A stretch of 64,000 nucleotides of DNA, taken from positions 1-64,000 of the forward strand of contig NZ_AEYE02000025.1 in the NCBI RefSeq assembly GCF_000298315.2, written 5' to 3'. Below, piece by piece: positions 1-7,845 of this stretch; within the stretch, counting starts at the first letter, position 1; each line of letters begins with the position of its first letter. The DNA is from Rhizobium grahamii CCGE 502. Its GTDB lineage: Bacteria > Pseudomonadota > Alphaproteobacteria > Rhizobiales > Rhizobiaceae. The notes under the pieces are model-generated. The model saw only the letters and a list, made by a program, of their open reading frames with translations, searched no databases and was not told the origin of the DNA. The position numbers and the translations under genes are program-made.

Positions 1-10
1 TTTTCCCGTC

Positions 11-265
11 TCAAACGGAAAGCGACCCCGCCCTATATCCTCGGGATCGCTTTTCCCTCAACAGAAGGAGAAACGCATTCACCGCAGTCTGCTCATCTGC
101 GAAATGCTGGACTTTGACCTGGCCGCGCGTGCCGATCCGTCCCCAACACCGAGTAAGGCAGGTGTCGCCGAACAGGCTGACGGAGACCTCCAGGGCATAA
201 AATCGCGCCATGTTCCGGCTGGCGTCCTTCCGCTCGATGTAAAGATGGTATGGCTGTAGCATACG
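11..265 (-). CDS. WGR domain protein
   Basis: A small protein of about 84 residues made almost entirely of a WGR domain. The diagnostic Trp-Gly-Arg sits in a CWGRIGTRGQ segment, followed by the usual helix ending in LLLREKRSRGYR. WGR domains occur in PARPs and in many short rhizobial proteins and are thought to bind nucleic acid; the function of the stand-alone form is not known. The open frame extends upstream to 502, but the homology begins at MLQPYHLYIERKD, so I start at 265. No clear ribosome-binding site decides the start. It is divergent from the cold-shock gene at 474. Confidence 0.8.
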   Translation of the reverse strand, partial: RMLQPYHLYIERKDASRNMARFYALEVSVSLFGDTCLTRCWGRIGTRGQVKVQHFADEQTAVNAFLLLLREKRSRGYRAGSLSV

Positions 266-473
266 GACAGATTCGCTGCTGGCGATGCTTTCGTCCAACG
301 AGAGTTTTGAATCGATCCGCGCCAATCGATTCAAATGCGTGAAGAATCCTGACGGCAAGACGTTGCCCCGTAATGCCTGCGGTTGCGAAATCGAATTTTG
401 CTCATCCCCCGGCTTGTCATTACAGACCGCCCGTTTATGGTTGCGTCGCAGGGATTCACAGGAGACGGCGATT

Positions 474-683
474 ATGCCCACAGGAACGGTAAAATTCTTC
501 AATCAGGACAAGGGATTTGGCTTCATCCAACCAGAGGATGGGTCAGGCGATACGTTTGTTCACATTTCGGCAGTGCAACGCTCCGGGCTGGATGGTCTGC
601 GCGAAGGGCAGAAGGTAAGCTACGACGTGGTCGCTGATCGCCGCTCCGGCAAGTCATCGGCTGAGAACATAAAGGCTCTTTGA
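474..683 (+). CDS. Cold-shock protein, CspA family
   Basis: A 69-residue single cold-shock (OB-fold) domain. It has the RNP1-like KGFGFI motif near residues 13-18 and the RNP2-like DTFVHISAV near residues 26-34, which bind single-stranded RNA and DNA. Length and layout match rhizobial CspA paralogues, which act as RNA chaperones in the cytoplasm. The open frame runs upstream to 285, but AGGAGAC lies about 8 bases before the ATG at 474 and homology starts there. The gene ends at the strong two-way terminator near 776-805. Which paralogue this is cannot be told from sequence alone. Confidence 0.95.
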   Translation: MPTGTVKFFNQDKGFGFIQPEDGSGDTFVHISAVQRSGLDGLREGQKVSYDVVADRRSGKSSAENIKAL

Positions 684-773
684 GCATCGCGCTGCCGGTG
701 GTCTCATGGCCGGGCAGCCGGTCGTGGGGCCAAGTTACGACCAGAGCGCTCCTCCGGCATGGTTCTTGAACGC

Positions 774-805
774 AAAAAGAGCGCTTCGTACGCGAAGCGC
801 TCTTT
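774..805. terminator. Bidirectional rho-independent terminator
   Basis: A perfect 13-bp stem (776-788 with 793-805) and a TACG loop. An A-run on the left and TCTTT on the right give a U-tract for either direction. It lies between the convergent ends of the cold-shock gene (+, 683) and the membrane protein gene (-, 814) and probably ends both transcripts. Confidence 0.85.
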
Positions 806-813
806 ATTGTTCT

Positions 814-1722
814 TTATGTCGTGCGGCGACCTACAAGAAGGTCTTCCTCGTCGTCGCGTTGCCTGCCCCCGAGGGCCGCAGCCGCGGAGGAAATGAAGGC
901 TCCAATCAGCAGCGATAGGGAGCCGAGAAGGGCAGTGGTCGCTGACGCTTTTCTCGCCTTGTCAATTGCCGCCTGAGCGGCCGTTTTGGCGTCATCGATC
1001 TGCTTCAGGACCGTATCGACCCTGTTGCGGGCATCGGCTTCAGACAAACCCGTGCGAGCGGCAACGATCGAGGCAACATAGGTCTTATCCTGATCGGGGA
1101 TCGAGCCGTTTTTTGCGCCCTGCAGCAGGATTCGGGAGATCTCCGCTGTTGCTGCGCCATTGTCTTCACGGGCTTGATCTGCCTTCTGCTCCTGGGGCCG
1201 CAAGAGGGCATCAGTGAAATACGATGTCGAGAGATCAGGCCCCGAAGACGATGCAGCTGCAGCGCTGCCCGCCATCGTAGCGCCGGTTGCAATGGTGCCC
1301 ACGGCACTTGCCCCTGCGCCAGCCAAAGATGTCAATGATGACGCGAGAAAGCCGGCAACGAACACCGTCGCGACCGCCCAGCTCAGGAAACCATGCGCAG
1401 TGTCACGAAAGAACACTTCGTCCGTGTGGACTGCCGCCCACTTTGTCCGCAGCCGACCCGTCAGATAGCCGCCAAGAGCGGACGACAACCATTGGACGAC
1501 GACCAGCCATATGGCTGCAGCCACACCAACCGTTGCAGCAGAACTGCTTTCTGCGGACCAAGGCGAGACCATCGTAAGCCCGACGCCGGAACCGATAAGA
1601 AGCAGGATCAATGTGGCACCGGTTGCTGCCACTGCTCCTCCAAAAATCGGCCCCCAGGACATGGCTGACTTTGACGACTCGACCGGCATCACATCAGCTC
1701 GTCTTTCATAAGCAACAGACAT
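814..1722 (-). CDS. Multi-pass membrane protein, unknown function
   Basis: A 302-residue protein. Residues about 20-50, 65-85 and 110-130 form strongly hydrophobic segments; an Ala/Lys/Asp-rich soluble stretch with coiled-coil character follows (about 175-265), then one more membrane segment (about 266-288). The shape matches a rhizobial family often labelled 'PhnA-like' in databases, a name that says nothing reliable about function. Its ribosome-binding site (TTAGGAG) overlaps the stop of the 25-residue gene at 1732-1809. The two start 9 bases apart and probably share one transcript from the stress promoter at 1849-1873. I infer an envelope stress role from that promoter only. Confidence 0.75.
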   Translation of the reverse strand: MSVAYERRADVMPVESSKSAMSWGPIFGGAVAATGATLILLLIGSGVGLTMVSPWSAESSSAATVGVAAAIWLVVVQWLSSALGGYLTGRLRTKWAAVHTDEVFFRDTAHGFLSWAVATVFVAGFLASSLTSLAGAGASAVGTIATGATMAGSAAAASSSGPDLSTSYFTDALLRPQEQKADQAREDNGAATAEISRILLQGAKNGSIPDQDKTYVASIVAARTGLSEADARNRVDTVLKQIDDAKTAAQAAIDKARKASATTALLGSLSLLIGAFISSAAAALGGRQRDDEEDLLVGRRTT

Positions 1723-1731
1723 CCTCGACTC

Positions 1732-1809
1732 CTAACGCATGAAGAGGACAAGAAGAATGACAATCGGCAGTGGAATGCCAATAAGCCAAAGCAGAAGACC
1801 ACGTCCCAT
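1732..1809 (-). CDS. 25-residue hydrophobic membrane peptide
   Basis: An ORF of 25 codons beginning MGRGLLLWLIGIPLPIVILL and ending in FMR. Almost the whole peptide is one membrane helix with a Pro-x-Pro kink. A strong site (GGAGGT) sits 7-8 bases before the ATG. An EcfG-type promoter lies about 40 bases upstream of the start. Very similar tiny proteins occur in many rhizobia and are usually missed by gene callers. It abuts the gene for the 302-residue membrane protein, with which it may interact. Its function is unknown. Confidence 0.8.
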   Translation of the reverse strand: MGRGLLLWLIGIPLPIVILLVLFMR

Positions 1810-1848
1810 TTTCAACACCTCCAATTTGCAACAGTTTTGCAGGTCCCG

Positions 1849-1873
1849 AACGCCAGCTGTGCGTCTTTGTTCC
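1849..1873 (-). promoter_or_regulatory. EcfG/RpoE2-type stress promoter
   Basis: On the minus strand the sequence reads GGAAC, 16 bases, CGTT, an exact match to the alphaproteobacterial general-stress sigma consensus. It lies about 40 bases upstream of the 25-residue gene starting at 1809. Confidence 0.8.
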
Positions 1874-1988
1874 CAGATCCGCAGCGGTTAGTTGGCGTTG
1901 GCCCAAGCTGCGCCCGCAATCCTCGCAGGCCTAACGCGGGTGCTGTGAGACAGTGTCGAGTTTCGACATGCTCGCGCGCCACCGACTA

Positions 1989-2252
1989 TCAGCGCACGAT
2001 TGAAAGGTGGGGGATTCGTACCTCATCCGCGGCTCGAATAAGAGCCTCTCTGGCGGCGCGGGCCGGCACGGCGTGCTGGTAAGCGCTCAGGCAGACGACA
2101 AGAGCATTGATGTACTCTTCGCCGTCGTCGCACGGCCAGTCCTCAACCAGCACCACCGCGGCATCTGCCACGGTCTGCACGAGCTTGTAACGTTGTGCTC
2201 CACCAAAGAGCAGTCTTACAGCAGGAAATTCATCCGATATGTTTAGACTCAT
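1989..2252 (-). CDS. DUF982 family protein
   Basis: An 87-residue protein matching the DUF982 family, short proteins largely confined to Rhizobiales and often in many copies. Recognisable parts are FPAVRLLFGGAQRYKLV (an N-terminal strand pair), the VEDWP turn, and a C-terminal helix built around ALVVCLSAYQHAVPARAAREALIRAA. No biochemical function is established. Unlike most neighbours, I could not find a stress-type promoter upstream. The start at 2252 gives the usual family length but has only a weak GGGGCG-like site. Confidence 0.8.
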   Translation of the reverse strand: MSLNISDEFPAVRLLFGGAQRYKLVQTVADAAVVLVEDWPCDDGEEYINALVVCLSAYQHAVPARAAREALIRAADEVRIPHLSIVR

Positions 2253-2479
2253 ACCAATCGCCCCCGTCGCACGAAAATATTAGCAGGGATGCAATAATCG
2301 TTCCAGTTGGCTTACTGGGCGAGAAGCAACAACCGGGCGTAGAAGGGATTGTTGGGAAATTGCAAAAAAGGCTCTTCGGCGGGTCCGCCGCAGGCCGGTA
2401 CTCCGCCGGCGACCCGATTGGTTCGCCGGCGGTTGACGGTGCTTGGCTTCGGTTATGCTCTTAGAGGTGTTGGCGCAGA

Positions 2480-2758
2480 TTAGTGCGAGATATCGCCAGG
2501 CAAAAGACTTTCGCTATCTGCCAGCGGGTCGGCTTCGCGCATGTCGAGGCCAGGGGCCCCGCCCGGACGGGCGATAGCGGGATCGTCGAACGCCGTGAGC
2601 TGCACCATGACCGCCTTGGCATGATTGATTGCATTCTCGCCGTCAAGGAGATGGTCGTCATTGTTCATCCGAACGACAACGGTTTCGCCACCCTCGCCAA
2701 CGAACTCCACCGTCAACTCGGTTCCGAAGTCATTGACCTTTGTATCGATAAGTTGCAT
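2480..2758 (-). CDS. Small conserved protein, paralogue of the one at 47224
   Basis: A 92-residue acidic protein with no recognised domain. Residues 1-60 align with the 86-residue product at 47224-47484. Both have M-x-L-x-(D/E)-TK near the start, then a V(D/E)FVG(E/D)-x-GE motif, and both end the conserved part with AK/AKEVMVQLTA. An AGGAGGAGG site lies 8 bases before the ATG, and an exact stress promoter (GGAAC-N17-CGTT) lies at 2789-2814. The C-terminal 30 residues are low-complexity and not shared. I infer a stress-induced small protein of unknown role. Confidence 0.75.
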   Translation of the reverse strand: MQLIDTKVNDFGTELTVEFVGEGGETVVVRMNNDDHLLDGENAINHAKAVMVQLTAFDDPAIARPGGAPGLDMREADPLADSESLLPGDISH

Positions 2759-2788
2759 GCGCAGCCTCCTCCTATCGTTGCCTCTTTG

Positions 2789-2814
2789 AACGCTCCAGCC
2801 AGGCTAAATGTTCC
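2789..2814 (-). promoter_or_regulatory. EcfG/RpoE2-type stress promoter
   Basis: Minus strand GGAAC, 17 bases, CGTT, an exact consensus match. It lies about 30 bases upstream of the start at 2758. Confidence 0.8.
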
Positions 2815-2889
2815 TTTCCGGGTGTTCTATGAGGCATGCATCTGTTCGCCGTTGGGCGCGTTCCTGGTTAGCCATTCAGGAGAAGTCAA

Positions 2890-3447
2890 ATGATCAAGCC
2901 TCGATACTCTAAGATTGGAAGCCTCGACGAAACCGGCTTCAAGCAACATTAGTGACTCCCGCTTTGCCGAGAGCGTTTTGGAGACCGATAACGAAGCAAT
3001 GCGGGGCTATCGAACTGCAGTTGAGGAAATCTTTGTCGAAGATCAGATGTGGCAAGCAAATGAGAATGGTCGGGTAACACTTGCTCAGGTCCGTGATGAC
3101 ATCGAATTGGTTCGTCGCGAAATCGATCACCTGAAAGCAAGGCCCGCTGCCGTGGCTGAGCGAGCCGCAACGGTTGTACGATCCCAAGCCGAATGGGCAG
3201 ACGCCGCAGCGCACGCGCAGCTTGGAAATTACCCTTGGGCGAAGCTTTCGGGTGCCTTGGCCGGCGCATTCCTCGCACCCGGATCTTGAGACGCCGGCCT
3301 CTTGGAGCATCTATGACAGCAGTTGCGGTGGTTGTCCTGGAGGCTCTTCAAAAGAAGGCTCCCATAGTTCCTCGCTCTAAACCATTTCAGCATAGCGCGG
3401 CGCTGTCCTGCCCTGCAGTGTGCAACAGTCTCCCTGGTTTGCTTTAA
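2890..3447 (+). pseudogene. Possible frameshifted DUF883/ElaB-like membrane-anchored protein
   Basis: An ATG at 2890 with a good AGGAG site opens a frame that stops after 20 codons. A second frame (2915-3289) carries a helical, charged protein with the segment VRREIDHLKARPAAVAERA and then YPWAKLSGALAGAF, typical of the hinge before a C-terminal anchor. The hydrophobic C-terminus I would expect (RRRPLGASMTAVAVVVLEAL) lies in a third frame reaching 3447. This pattern fits a small membrane-anchored DUF883-type protein interrupted by two frameshifts. The family call is tentative; the middle frame alone could also be an independent small gene starting at TTG 2915. Confidence 0.4.
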
Positions 3448-3615
3448 GTCTGGTTTATCCGGGCGGAGCGAAGCCTCGATAGGCAACCGAGTGGCGCTCG
3501 AGCAATCCGCAAACGGCGCCCGCAATTCATCGGAACGTGGAGACGGCCGTTTGATCGCGCCGCTTTAAAGGGCATCGGCACGTGCTGCCTGAGCTCGCCC
3601 CACCTGGGGTGGGTG

Positions 3616-3708
3616 CTAATGTGTCCCGAAAATGAGGAATGCGGTAGCAATCCAGAAAAGCGCACAGACTTCGACTGCTATGAGTAAACCAATTGACCGA
3701 TCGCGCAT
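3616..3708 (-). CDS. 30-residue single-pass membrane peptide
   Basis: A small ORF, MRDRSIGLLIAVEVCALFWI and so on, essentially one transmembrane helix after a short charged N-terminus. GGAGG lies 7 bases before the ATG at 3708. The frame is open further upstream to 3846, but an exact stress promoter (3741-3766) lies inside that longer frame and would start transcription near 3735, so the short form is the likely product. Function unknown; it is one of several tiny hydrophobic stress-type proteins in this island. Confidence 0.65.
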   Translation of the reverse strand: MRDRSIGLLIAVEVCALFWIATAFLIFGTH

Positions 3709-3740
3709 TGAGTCGCCTCCATCTCCTGCCTCGTTCCATG

Positions 3741-3766
3741 AACGCTGGAGTTGCATATTCGGTTCC
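3741..3766 (-). promoter_or_regulatory. EcfG/RpoE2-type stress promoter
   Basis: Minus strand GGAAC, 17 bases, CGTT. It leaves a leader of about 27 bases to the ATG at 3708 and supports the short start of that gene. Confidence 0.75.
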
Positions 3767-4144
3767 GCCGTTCCATCCGCCTTAACGGATATCATGGTGG
3801 AAACTCCCTGGCTGCACAGGAAGGCGCTTTTGCGTTTGGCGGCCATCTTGAATTACCGAACGAGGTGAGCACTGCTTGCAAATCGATAACCGGCTCTTTA
3901 GTTCCAAAACCTCTCAACCCATGGAGGAGGGGCAGGGAAGGGCACATTCGCCGCGATGACTTCTCGCTTGTCGCCGGACGGAAGAGATCGAACAACCTCT
4001 TCCTCTTCCCAACCCGCAGCAACAGCCGAGCTGAAACACCTGTCTTTTCTGCCCGTCCGATGCCCCGGATGTCTCGTTCATGTTTGTGAGACCTCGGCGA
4101 TGCAACATATGTCATTCGACGGCACTTCTTTTCAGAGAATAGGA
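3767..4144. other. Intergenic stretch, no gene seen
   Basis: None of the open frames on either strand here has a credible ribosome site together with a recognisable protein. I see no repeat or terminator of note. Confidence 0.5.
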
Positions 4145-4576
4145 TCAGACGGCAATCACGTCGTGTTCATCGCCGTCCCAATACTGGATCTTAAGGGCAT
4201 GAGCTTTGATCAGCACCAGTCCCGGGGTATTGAATTTCTGCGGAAACCAGCGATCTAGCCCCTCGGTCCACCGGGCTTCAAACTCCTGGCGGTCTCTGAT
4301 CAATTGAGCATTGCCTTCAACAGCAATGAAGATCCCGGGTTTTCCCAACAAGCTCGGAGGCGCGGTAAAGGTAAGAGAAAGTCCCGGATTGCCTTTCAGA
4401 TCGTCGATCTTCCGCGTATCCTCGTAACTGAAAAACCAGGAGTCGCCATCATATTCGACCTCGCCATTGTTACTCATCGGTCGAGTGGAGAGCGTCTTGC
4501 CGCCATATGTCGTCATCATGCAGAAATCAATCTGCTGGAGCTTTTTCGACAACTCCGGAAGGGTCATAGATCTCAT
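4145..4576 (-). CDS. Pyridoxamine 5'-phosphate oxidase-fold protein (general stress protein 26 type)
   Basis: A 143-residue protein of the PPOX split-barrel superfamily. The N-terminal LSKKLQQIDFCMMTTYGG strand, the LSTRPMSNNGEVEYDGDSWFF core and the KIDDLKGNPGLSLTF motif are typical of 'general stress protein 26' members, which bind FMN or F420-like cofactors. Catalysis in this branch is mostly undefined. The C-terminal part (RWFPQKFNTPGLVLIKAHAL, then YWDG) also matches the family. A near-consensus stress promoter lies at 4603-4627, in keeping with the family's stress association. Confidence 0.85.
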   Translation of the reverse strand: MRSMTLPELSKKLQQIDFCMMTTYGGKTLSTRPMSNNGEVEYDGDSWFFSYEDTRKIDDLKGNPGLSLTFTAPPSLLGKPGIFIAVEGNAQLIRDRQEFEARWTEGLDRWFPQKFNTPGLVLIKAHALKIQYWDGDEHDVIAV

Positions 4577-4602
4577 GTCGCTCCTCCATGTGTGCCACGC
4601 AA

Positions 4603-4627
4603 AACAGTTGAGGGCGCAGCCTGTTCC
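4603..4627 (-). promoter_or_regulatory. Probable EcfG-type stress promoter (TGTT variant)
   Basis: Minus strand GGAAC, 16 bases, TGTT. It keeps the core GTT of the -10 element and lies about 30 bases upstream of the PPOX-fold gene start at 4576. Confidence 0.55.
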
Positions 4628-4889
4628 GCGGAGCTCGCAAATAAATCAAAAGGGCCGTTCGGGTTTCGGGTGACGGGCCGCCGCGATCGCTCAACGGGAT
4701 CGGCGGGATCTCCAACCGCGATCGGTGCCGTGCCACGATCGCTTCGGCTATAATCGGGAAACGCGAAAATACCTGACCTTCCCTCATGTGCGCCCGCGAT
4801 TCCAAAATACCGTTGCCGTTTGTGAGCTGGCCACAAGACCCGATACTGCCGTAAGCGACCACCGTGCATTTCTCAAGGTTAGCGTGACC

Positions 4890-4914
4890 GGAACAAAGCG
4901 ATCCACCTGTCGTT
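4890..4914 (+). promoter_or_regulatory. EcfG/RpoE2-type stress promoter
   Basis: GGAAC, 16 bases, CGTT, 24 bases before the start of the proline-rich gene at 4939. Confidence 0.8.
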
Positions 4915-4938
4915 TCATGGTGGCAAGGAGATTAAAAC

Positions 4939-5127
4939 ATGCCGACTTCAATTCCAGATCCAGCAGAGGGCCCTCGCGGCCCGCAACCAGAGCACGGCAT
5001 ACCGGACCGGACGAAGGAAAAGCCGCCACTCACGCCTGCGCAAGATCCTGGCGACACCAAGAATCCGAACGACCCGCCGCTTGATCCTGCACTTCTACCG
5101 ATTGGTGACCCCGCTGGGGCGGCCTGA
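4939..5127 (+). CDS. Proline-rich 62-residue conserved small protein
   Basis: A small acidic, proline-rich protein with repeated DP/PP motifs (IPDPAEGPRGP near the start, PNDPPLDPALLPIGDPAG at the end). It is probably disordered and has no known domain. AAGGAG lies about 8 bases before the ATG, and an exact stress promoter is just upstream. Similar proline-rich short proteins are found in rhizobial genomes. Its function is not known to me. Confidence 0.7.
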   Translation: MPTSIPDPAEGPRGPQPEHGIPDRTKEKPPLTPAQDPGDTKNPNDPPLDPALLPIGDPAGAA

Positions 5128-5209
5128 CGTCTGAAGACGAGAGCCAGTATACACCAAGTCCCCAGGGAAGGAGCGGTCAGCTTGTCGGCCGCTCCACATT
5201 CAGGTCAAA

Positions 5210-5560
5210 TCACGGTTGCTCCCGCATGCCAGGCGTGGCTTCGCGCTGCTCAGCATCTTCCAGATCGCTCTTTACTATAAACGTATCCGTATGTTCTCGC
5301 GTCGCTTCGCGAAGGGCAGCCAGATTCGGCACATCGTCGCCCTCCAGCTGATCATGAGTGTGAAGGATCTCACGTTCGGCCTGAAGCCAGTGCTCGTCAT
5401 GACGATCGGCCGGGCTACCTTCCGACTCCCAGATTTCGTAGGCGCGGTTGCGGATGCGATCGATCACGCCGCGGTCCTGATCGCTGCTCGCATCGGGCGT
5501 TGATATTGCTCCTTCATCGGGACGTGTCCCCTGGACCGGTGCCTTTGGTCGCTTTGCCAT
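5210..5560 (-). CDS. DUF2934 family protein
   Basis: A 116-residue protein carrying the short DUF2934 helix motif, IRNRAYEIWESEGSPADRHDEHW, near residues 35-60. The flanking parts are charged and low in complexity. DUF2934 proteins are common in rhizobia and of unknown function. The frame opens at 5629, but AAGGAG sits 8 bases before the ATG at 5560, and the exact stress promoter at 5591-5615 lies inside the longer frame, so 5560 is the start. It adjoins the broken DUF421 locus in the same direction. Confidence 0.8.
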   Translation of the reverse strand: MAKRPKAPVQGTRPDEGAISTPDASSDQDRGVIDRIRNRAYEIWESEGSPADRHDEHWLQAEREILHTHDQLEGDDVPNLAALREATREHTDTFIVKSDLEDAEQREATPGMREQP

Positions 5561-5590
5561 TGTCGTGCTCCTTGCGAAAATGCAGTTTAA

Positions 5591-5615
5591 AACGTTACAA
5601 GACCGAACTAGTTCC
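5591..5615 (-). promoter_or_regulatory. EcfG/RpoE2-type stress promoter
   Basis: Minus strand GGAAC, 16 bases, CGTT, about 30 bases before the DUF2934 start at 5560. Confidence 0.8.
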
Positions 5616-5666
5616 GCTCGTCGGTTCACGCTTTTGCGAGGGCGGTCGTGGCCAGGCTCGAAATAC

Positions 5667-6107
5667 CTATGATTTCTTCATGATGCTTATGTTTCCACTC
5701 ACCTCGAGGATGGCGAGTTTAATTTCATCGATCGACTCCATCCCCTCCTGACTTCGAGCCGCTTCCATGACGTCGCCTCGGTCCATCCGGCAGCCCCGCA
5801 AGGCAGCATTATGCAGACGCCATGGCTGACCAGGACCCTCGGCACTCCGCCAATGACATTGCCGCACGTGGCCACCGCCGCTTGACATACGCCAGCGCGA
5901 TATCGGTCGTAAAAAGTGTGAGGATAAGCAGGATCGTGTTCGTGATCGAAAAGTCGTCTGCAAGCTTAGCTTGCTGGGTGGTTTCGGAAATCACAAGAAT
6001 AATGACGAGGTCGAAGGGTGTCATCTGCGCAAGCGTGCGGCGCCCGACAACTTGATAATGACGAGCAGGCTGAAGCATATCGCAAGCCCGCGAATAACGG
6101 AGTTCAT
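5667..6107 (-). pseudogene. DUF421 (YetF-like) membrane protein, decayed
   Basis: The ATG at 6107 opens MNSVIRGLAICFSLLVIIKL, a first membrane helix. The frame then slips by one base, and the family signature GRRTLAQMTPFDLVIILVIS continues in the next frame, followed by the ISETTQQA and TDIALAYVKRR segments. The central cytoplasmic domain is largely missing. The C-terminal DUF421 motif (VMEAARSQEGMESIDEIKLAILE) appears in a third frame ending at 5667. So there are at least one frameshift and one deletion. DUF421 proteins are inner-membrane proteins of unknown biochemical role. It follows its usual partner gene by 9 bases. Confidence 0.8.
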
Positions 6108-6116
6108 CGCTTCCGC

Positions 6117-6576
6117 CTATGGAAAAATGAAGACTGACTGATCGACTACCTCGCTGCCGATACCGATATTGAATTTGCGCAACCAGGGACGCTGCGTCTG
6201 GAGCCTGAGAACCACGGCAAGCTTGGCATTGGCGTCAGCAGGAAATTCGTATCCCGTGCGTCCATTCATCACTACGGTCGCCATCGGCCGTGGATCGATA
6301 GTTTCGAGGGAAAATGTCTCGTAGAATTCGTGGTCTACGACCACTGTCCTCGCCTCTTCGGACGGATTGAAATTGATCGTAATTGTTTCTGCCGCGTTCC
6401 AGCGTAAAATGACAGGCACTTCCCTGGTTCCCCCACCAACTGGACGGTTTGTGCGGCACAAAAGCCGCCTCGGCCAAAACAATCCGAGAAGTACGCGATC
6501 GAACAGCGGCAAAACCGATCCATGCAATGCGCTGGATAAACCACTGGTAGCGTTGCAGCGTATCGTGATCCTTCAT
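6117..6576 (-). pseudogene. DUF421-partner membrane protein, frameshifted
   Basis: The N-terminal MKDHDTLQRYQWFIQRIAWI and first helix lie in one frame, the rest of the helix (IAYFSDCFGRGG) in a second, and the periplasmic beta-rich part (VPVILRWNAAETITINFN to the stop at 6117) in a third. Together they make one single-anchor protein of about 150 residues, of the kind commonly encoded just upstream of DUF421. Two frameshifts break it. I infer a two-gene operon that has lost function as a unit. Sequencing indels remain possible. Confidence 0.65.
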
Positions 6577-6745
6577 CCTTTCAGGAATCGGCGTCCACGG
6601 TTTCACCTTGCAGAACGGCGTCGACGTTTCTAGACGGGTGGCGGTGCCGGCTCCATCAATGGGGAAGCCTTTCTCCGCAAAGCTTTCCGGGAGTACAGTG
6701 TTGACAGCATGGCTGCTGCGAACATCTCATCGTACGCAGAAGATC

Positions 6746-7357
6746 TCACTGTTGACCTGGATACTGTACGCGCCGCAATAGGTTCGCAAGGTGCACGGTA
6801 TTGCGCGCAACTGTGTCAACCATCTTCGTCACCGCCTCGGGCACTTTGTCGAGGTCCACGAAGTTGACGTTGCCCATGGCTTCGCCGACCCAGTAACTGA
6901 CTGCATTTGCTGGAATCGTAAAACCGACGTCGTTAAGGGCCTGGTAAATTTCGGCGGACACGTGGTGTGCGCCATCTTCATTTCCGACAACAGCAACAGC
7001 TGCAACGCGCCCATAGGACACCATACGACCGGCGTCATCGACTTCGTCCAGAAATGCGTCCATTCGTTCGAGGGCGCGTTTGGCGACGCTCGAGGGCTGG
7101 CCCATCCAGATTGGTGTCCCAAGGATCAATATGTCAGAGTCAAGAATCTTGGTTCTTATCGAAGGCCAATCGTCACCGGGGCCTTCGTCCGACGTGACCC
7201 CTGGGAGAATATTCAAGTCCGCCAATCGTACCGTCTGGCTTTTCACACCTTCTCGCTGCAACGACTCGATAATCAAGGCCAGCATTTTATCAGTAGAAGA
7301 CTGATCGCCGCCGCTTCTCTTGAGGGTCGCGTTCAGGGCGATTGCAGTGGGTGCCAT
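6746..7357 (-). CDS. Flavodoxin-fold NAD(P)H-dependent FMN reductase
   Basis: A 203-residue protein of the NADPH-dependent FMN reductase/flavodoxin_2 superfamily. It starts with the strand ALNATLKRSGGDQSSTDKML, where the loop after the first strand binds the FMN phosphate. DILILGTPIWMGQPSSVAKRALERMDAF is the characteristic central motif, and VAVVGNEDGAHHV forms a later strand and flavin loop. Such enzymes reduce flavin or quinones in the cytoplasm. It stands alone, between the DUF421 remnants and the exported small protein, and I see no stress-type promoter for it. Confidence 0.85.
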   Translation of the reverse strand: MAPTAIALNATLKRSGGDQSSTDKMLALIIESLQREGVKSQTVRLADLNILPGVTSDEGPGDDWPSIRTKILDSDILILGTPIWMGQPSSVAKRALERMDAFLDEVDDAGRMVSYGRVAAVAVVGNEDGAHHVSAEIYQALNDVGFTIPANAVSYWVGEAMGNVNFVDLDKVPEAVTKMVDTVARNTVHLANLLRRVQYPGQQ

Positions 7358-7401
7358 GATCTGTTCTCCATCGTCCCGCCGCCAGATTGCGACAAGGTCT
7401 T

Positions 7402-7434
7402 AAAAATGAAAAGGCCGGTGTCCCGGCCTCTTCA
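7402..7434 (-). terminator. Rho-independent terminator
   Basis: A stem of AGGCCGG with CCGGCCT around a TGTC loop, extended by TGAA/TTCA. On the minus strand it is followed by a run of T. It would end the transcript of the exported-protein gene at 7446. Confidence 0.75.
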
Positions 7435-7445
7435 TTTCTGTCCAT

Positions 7446-7784
7446 TTACTGCTGATTGTCAGGGCAGGCTTCACTCACAGAAGCGCCACCATTGCCGCCT
7501 TGAGTGGCGACAGAGCCTGGTGTCGGCTGTGCGGGGCAGCGCGTTCTATCAACCGTGCCGGTCGCGTTGGTGTTACCGCCCGCCGTGCTGTTCGTGGCAT
7601 TCGGGTCAACGACGGCCGGCATATTGGTTCCGGTCTGGTTTTGCACGTCGCCGTTTGCACCACCGCCAGCATCTTGCCCCGTGGTTTTGTCACCCGCCAT
7701 ATTGTTTGGCACCGGGTTGGACTGGGCGTAGACAGACGTCGCCATGCCGAGGGAAAGGAGTACTACACTGAGAACTTTCTTCAT
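7446..7784 (-). CDS. Exported Asn/Gly/Thr-rich small protein
   Basis: A 112-residue protein with a clear Sec signal peptide (MKKVLSVVLLSLGMATSVYA, cleavage after about residue 20). A low-complexity mature part follows, rich in Gly, Asn, Thr and Gln, with two cysteines near residues 83 and 107 that could form a disulfide. The start at 7784 is set by GGAG 7 bases before it. A stress-type promoter variant lies at 7821-7845. I do not recognise the family; a secreted or periplasmic stress protein is an inference. Confidence 0.7.
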   Translation of the reverse strand: MKKVLSVVLLSLGMATSVYAQSNPVPNNMAGDKTTGQDAGGGANGDVQNQTGTNMPAVVDPNATNSTAGGNTNATGTVDRTRCPAQPTPGSVATQGGNGGASVSEACPDNQQ

Positions 7785-7820
7785 CGAAATCTCCATCATT
7801 GTCGGGTCTGACCGCTGCAC

Positions 7821-7845
7821 AACCCCAAGCGTCGAAGGTTGTTCC
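7821..7845 (-). promoter_or_regulatory. Probable EcfG-type stress promoter (GGTT variant)
   Basis: Minus strand GGAAC, 16 bases, GGTT, about 36 bases before the exported-protein start at 7784. Confidence 0.6.

Noticed and set aside
285-473. Long N-terminal extension of the cold-shock protein
   Set aside because: Homology and the AGGAGAC site both place the start at 474; the extension overlaps the antisense WGR region.
2253-2470. Stress promoter upstream of the DUF982 gene
   Set aside because: GGAAC is present near 2310 but no GTT lies 16-17 bases downstream.
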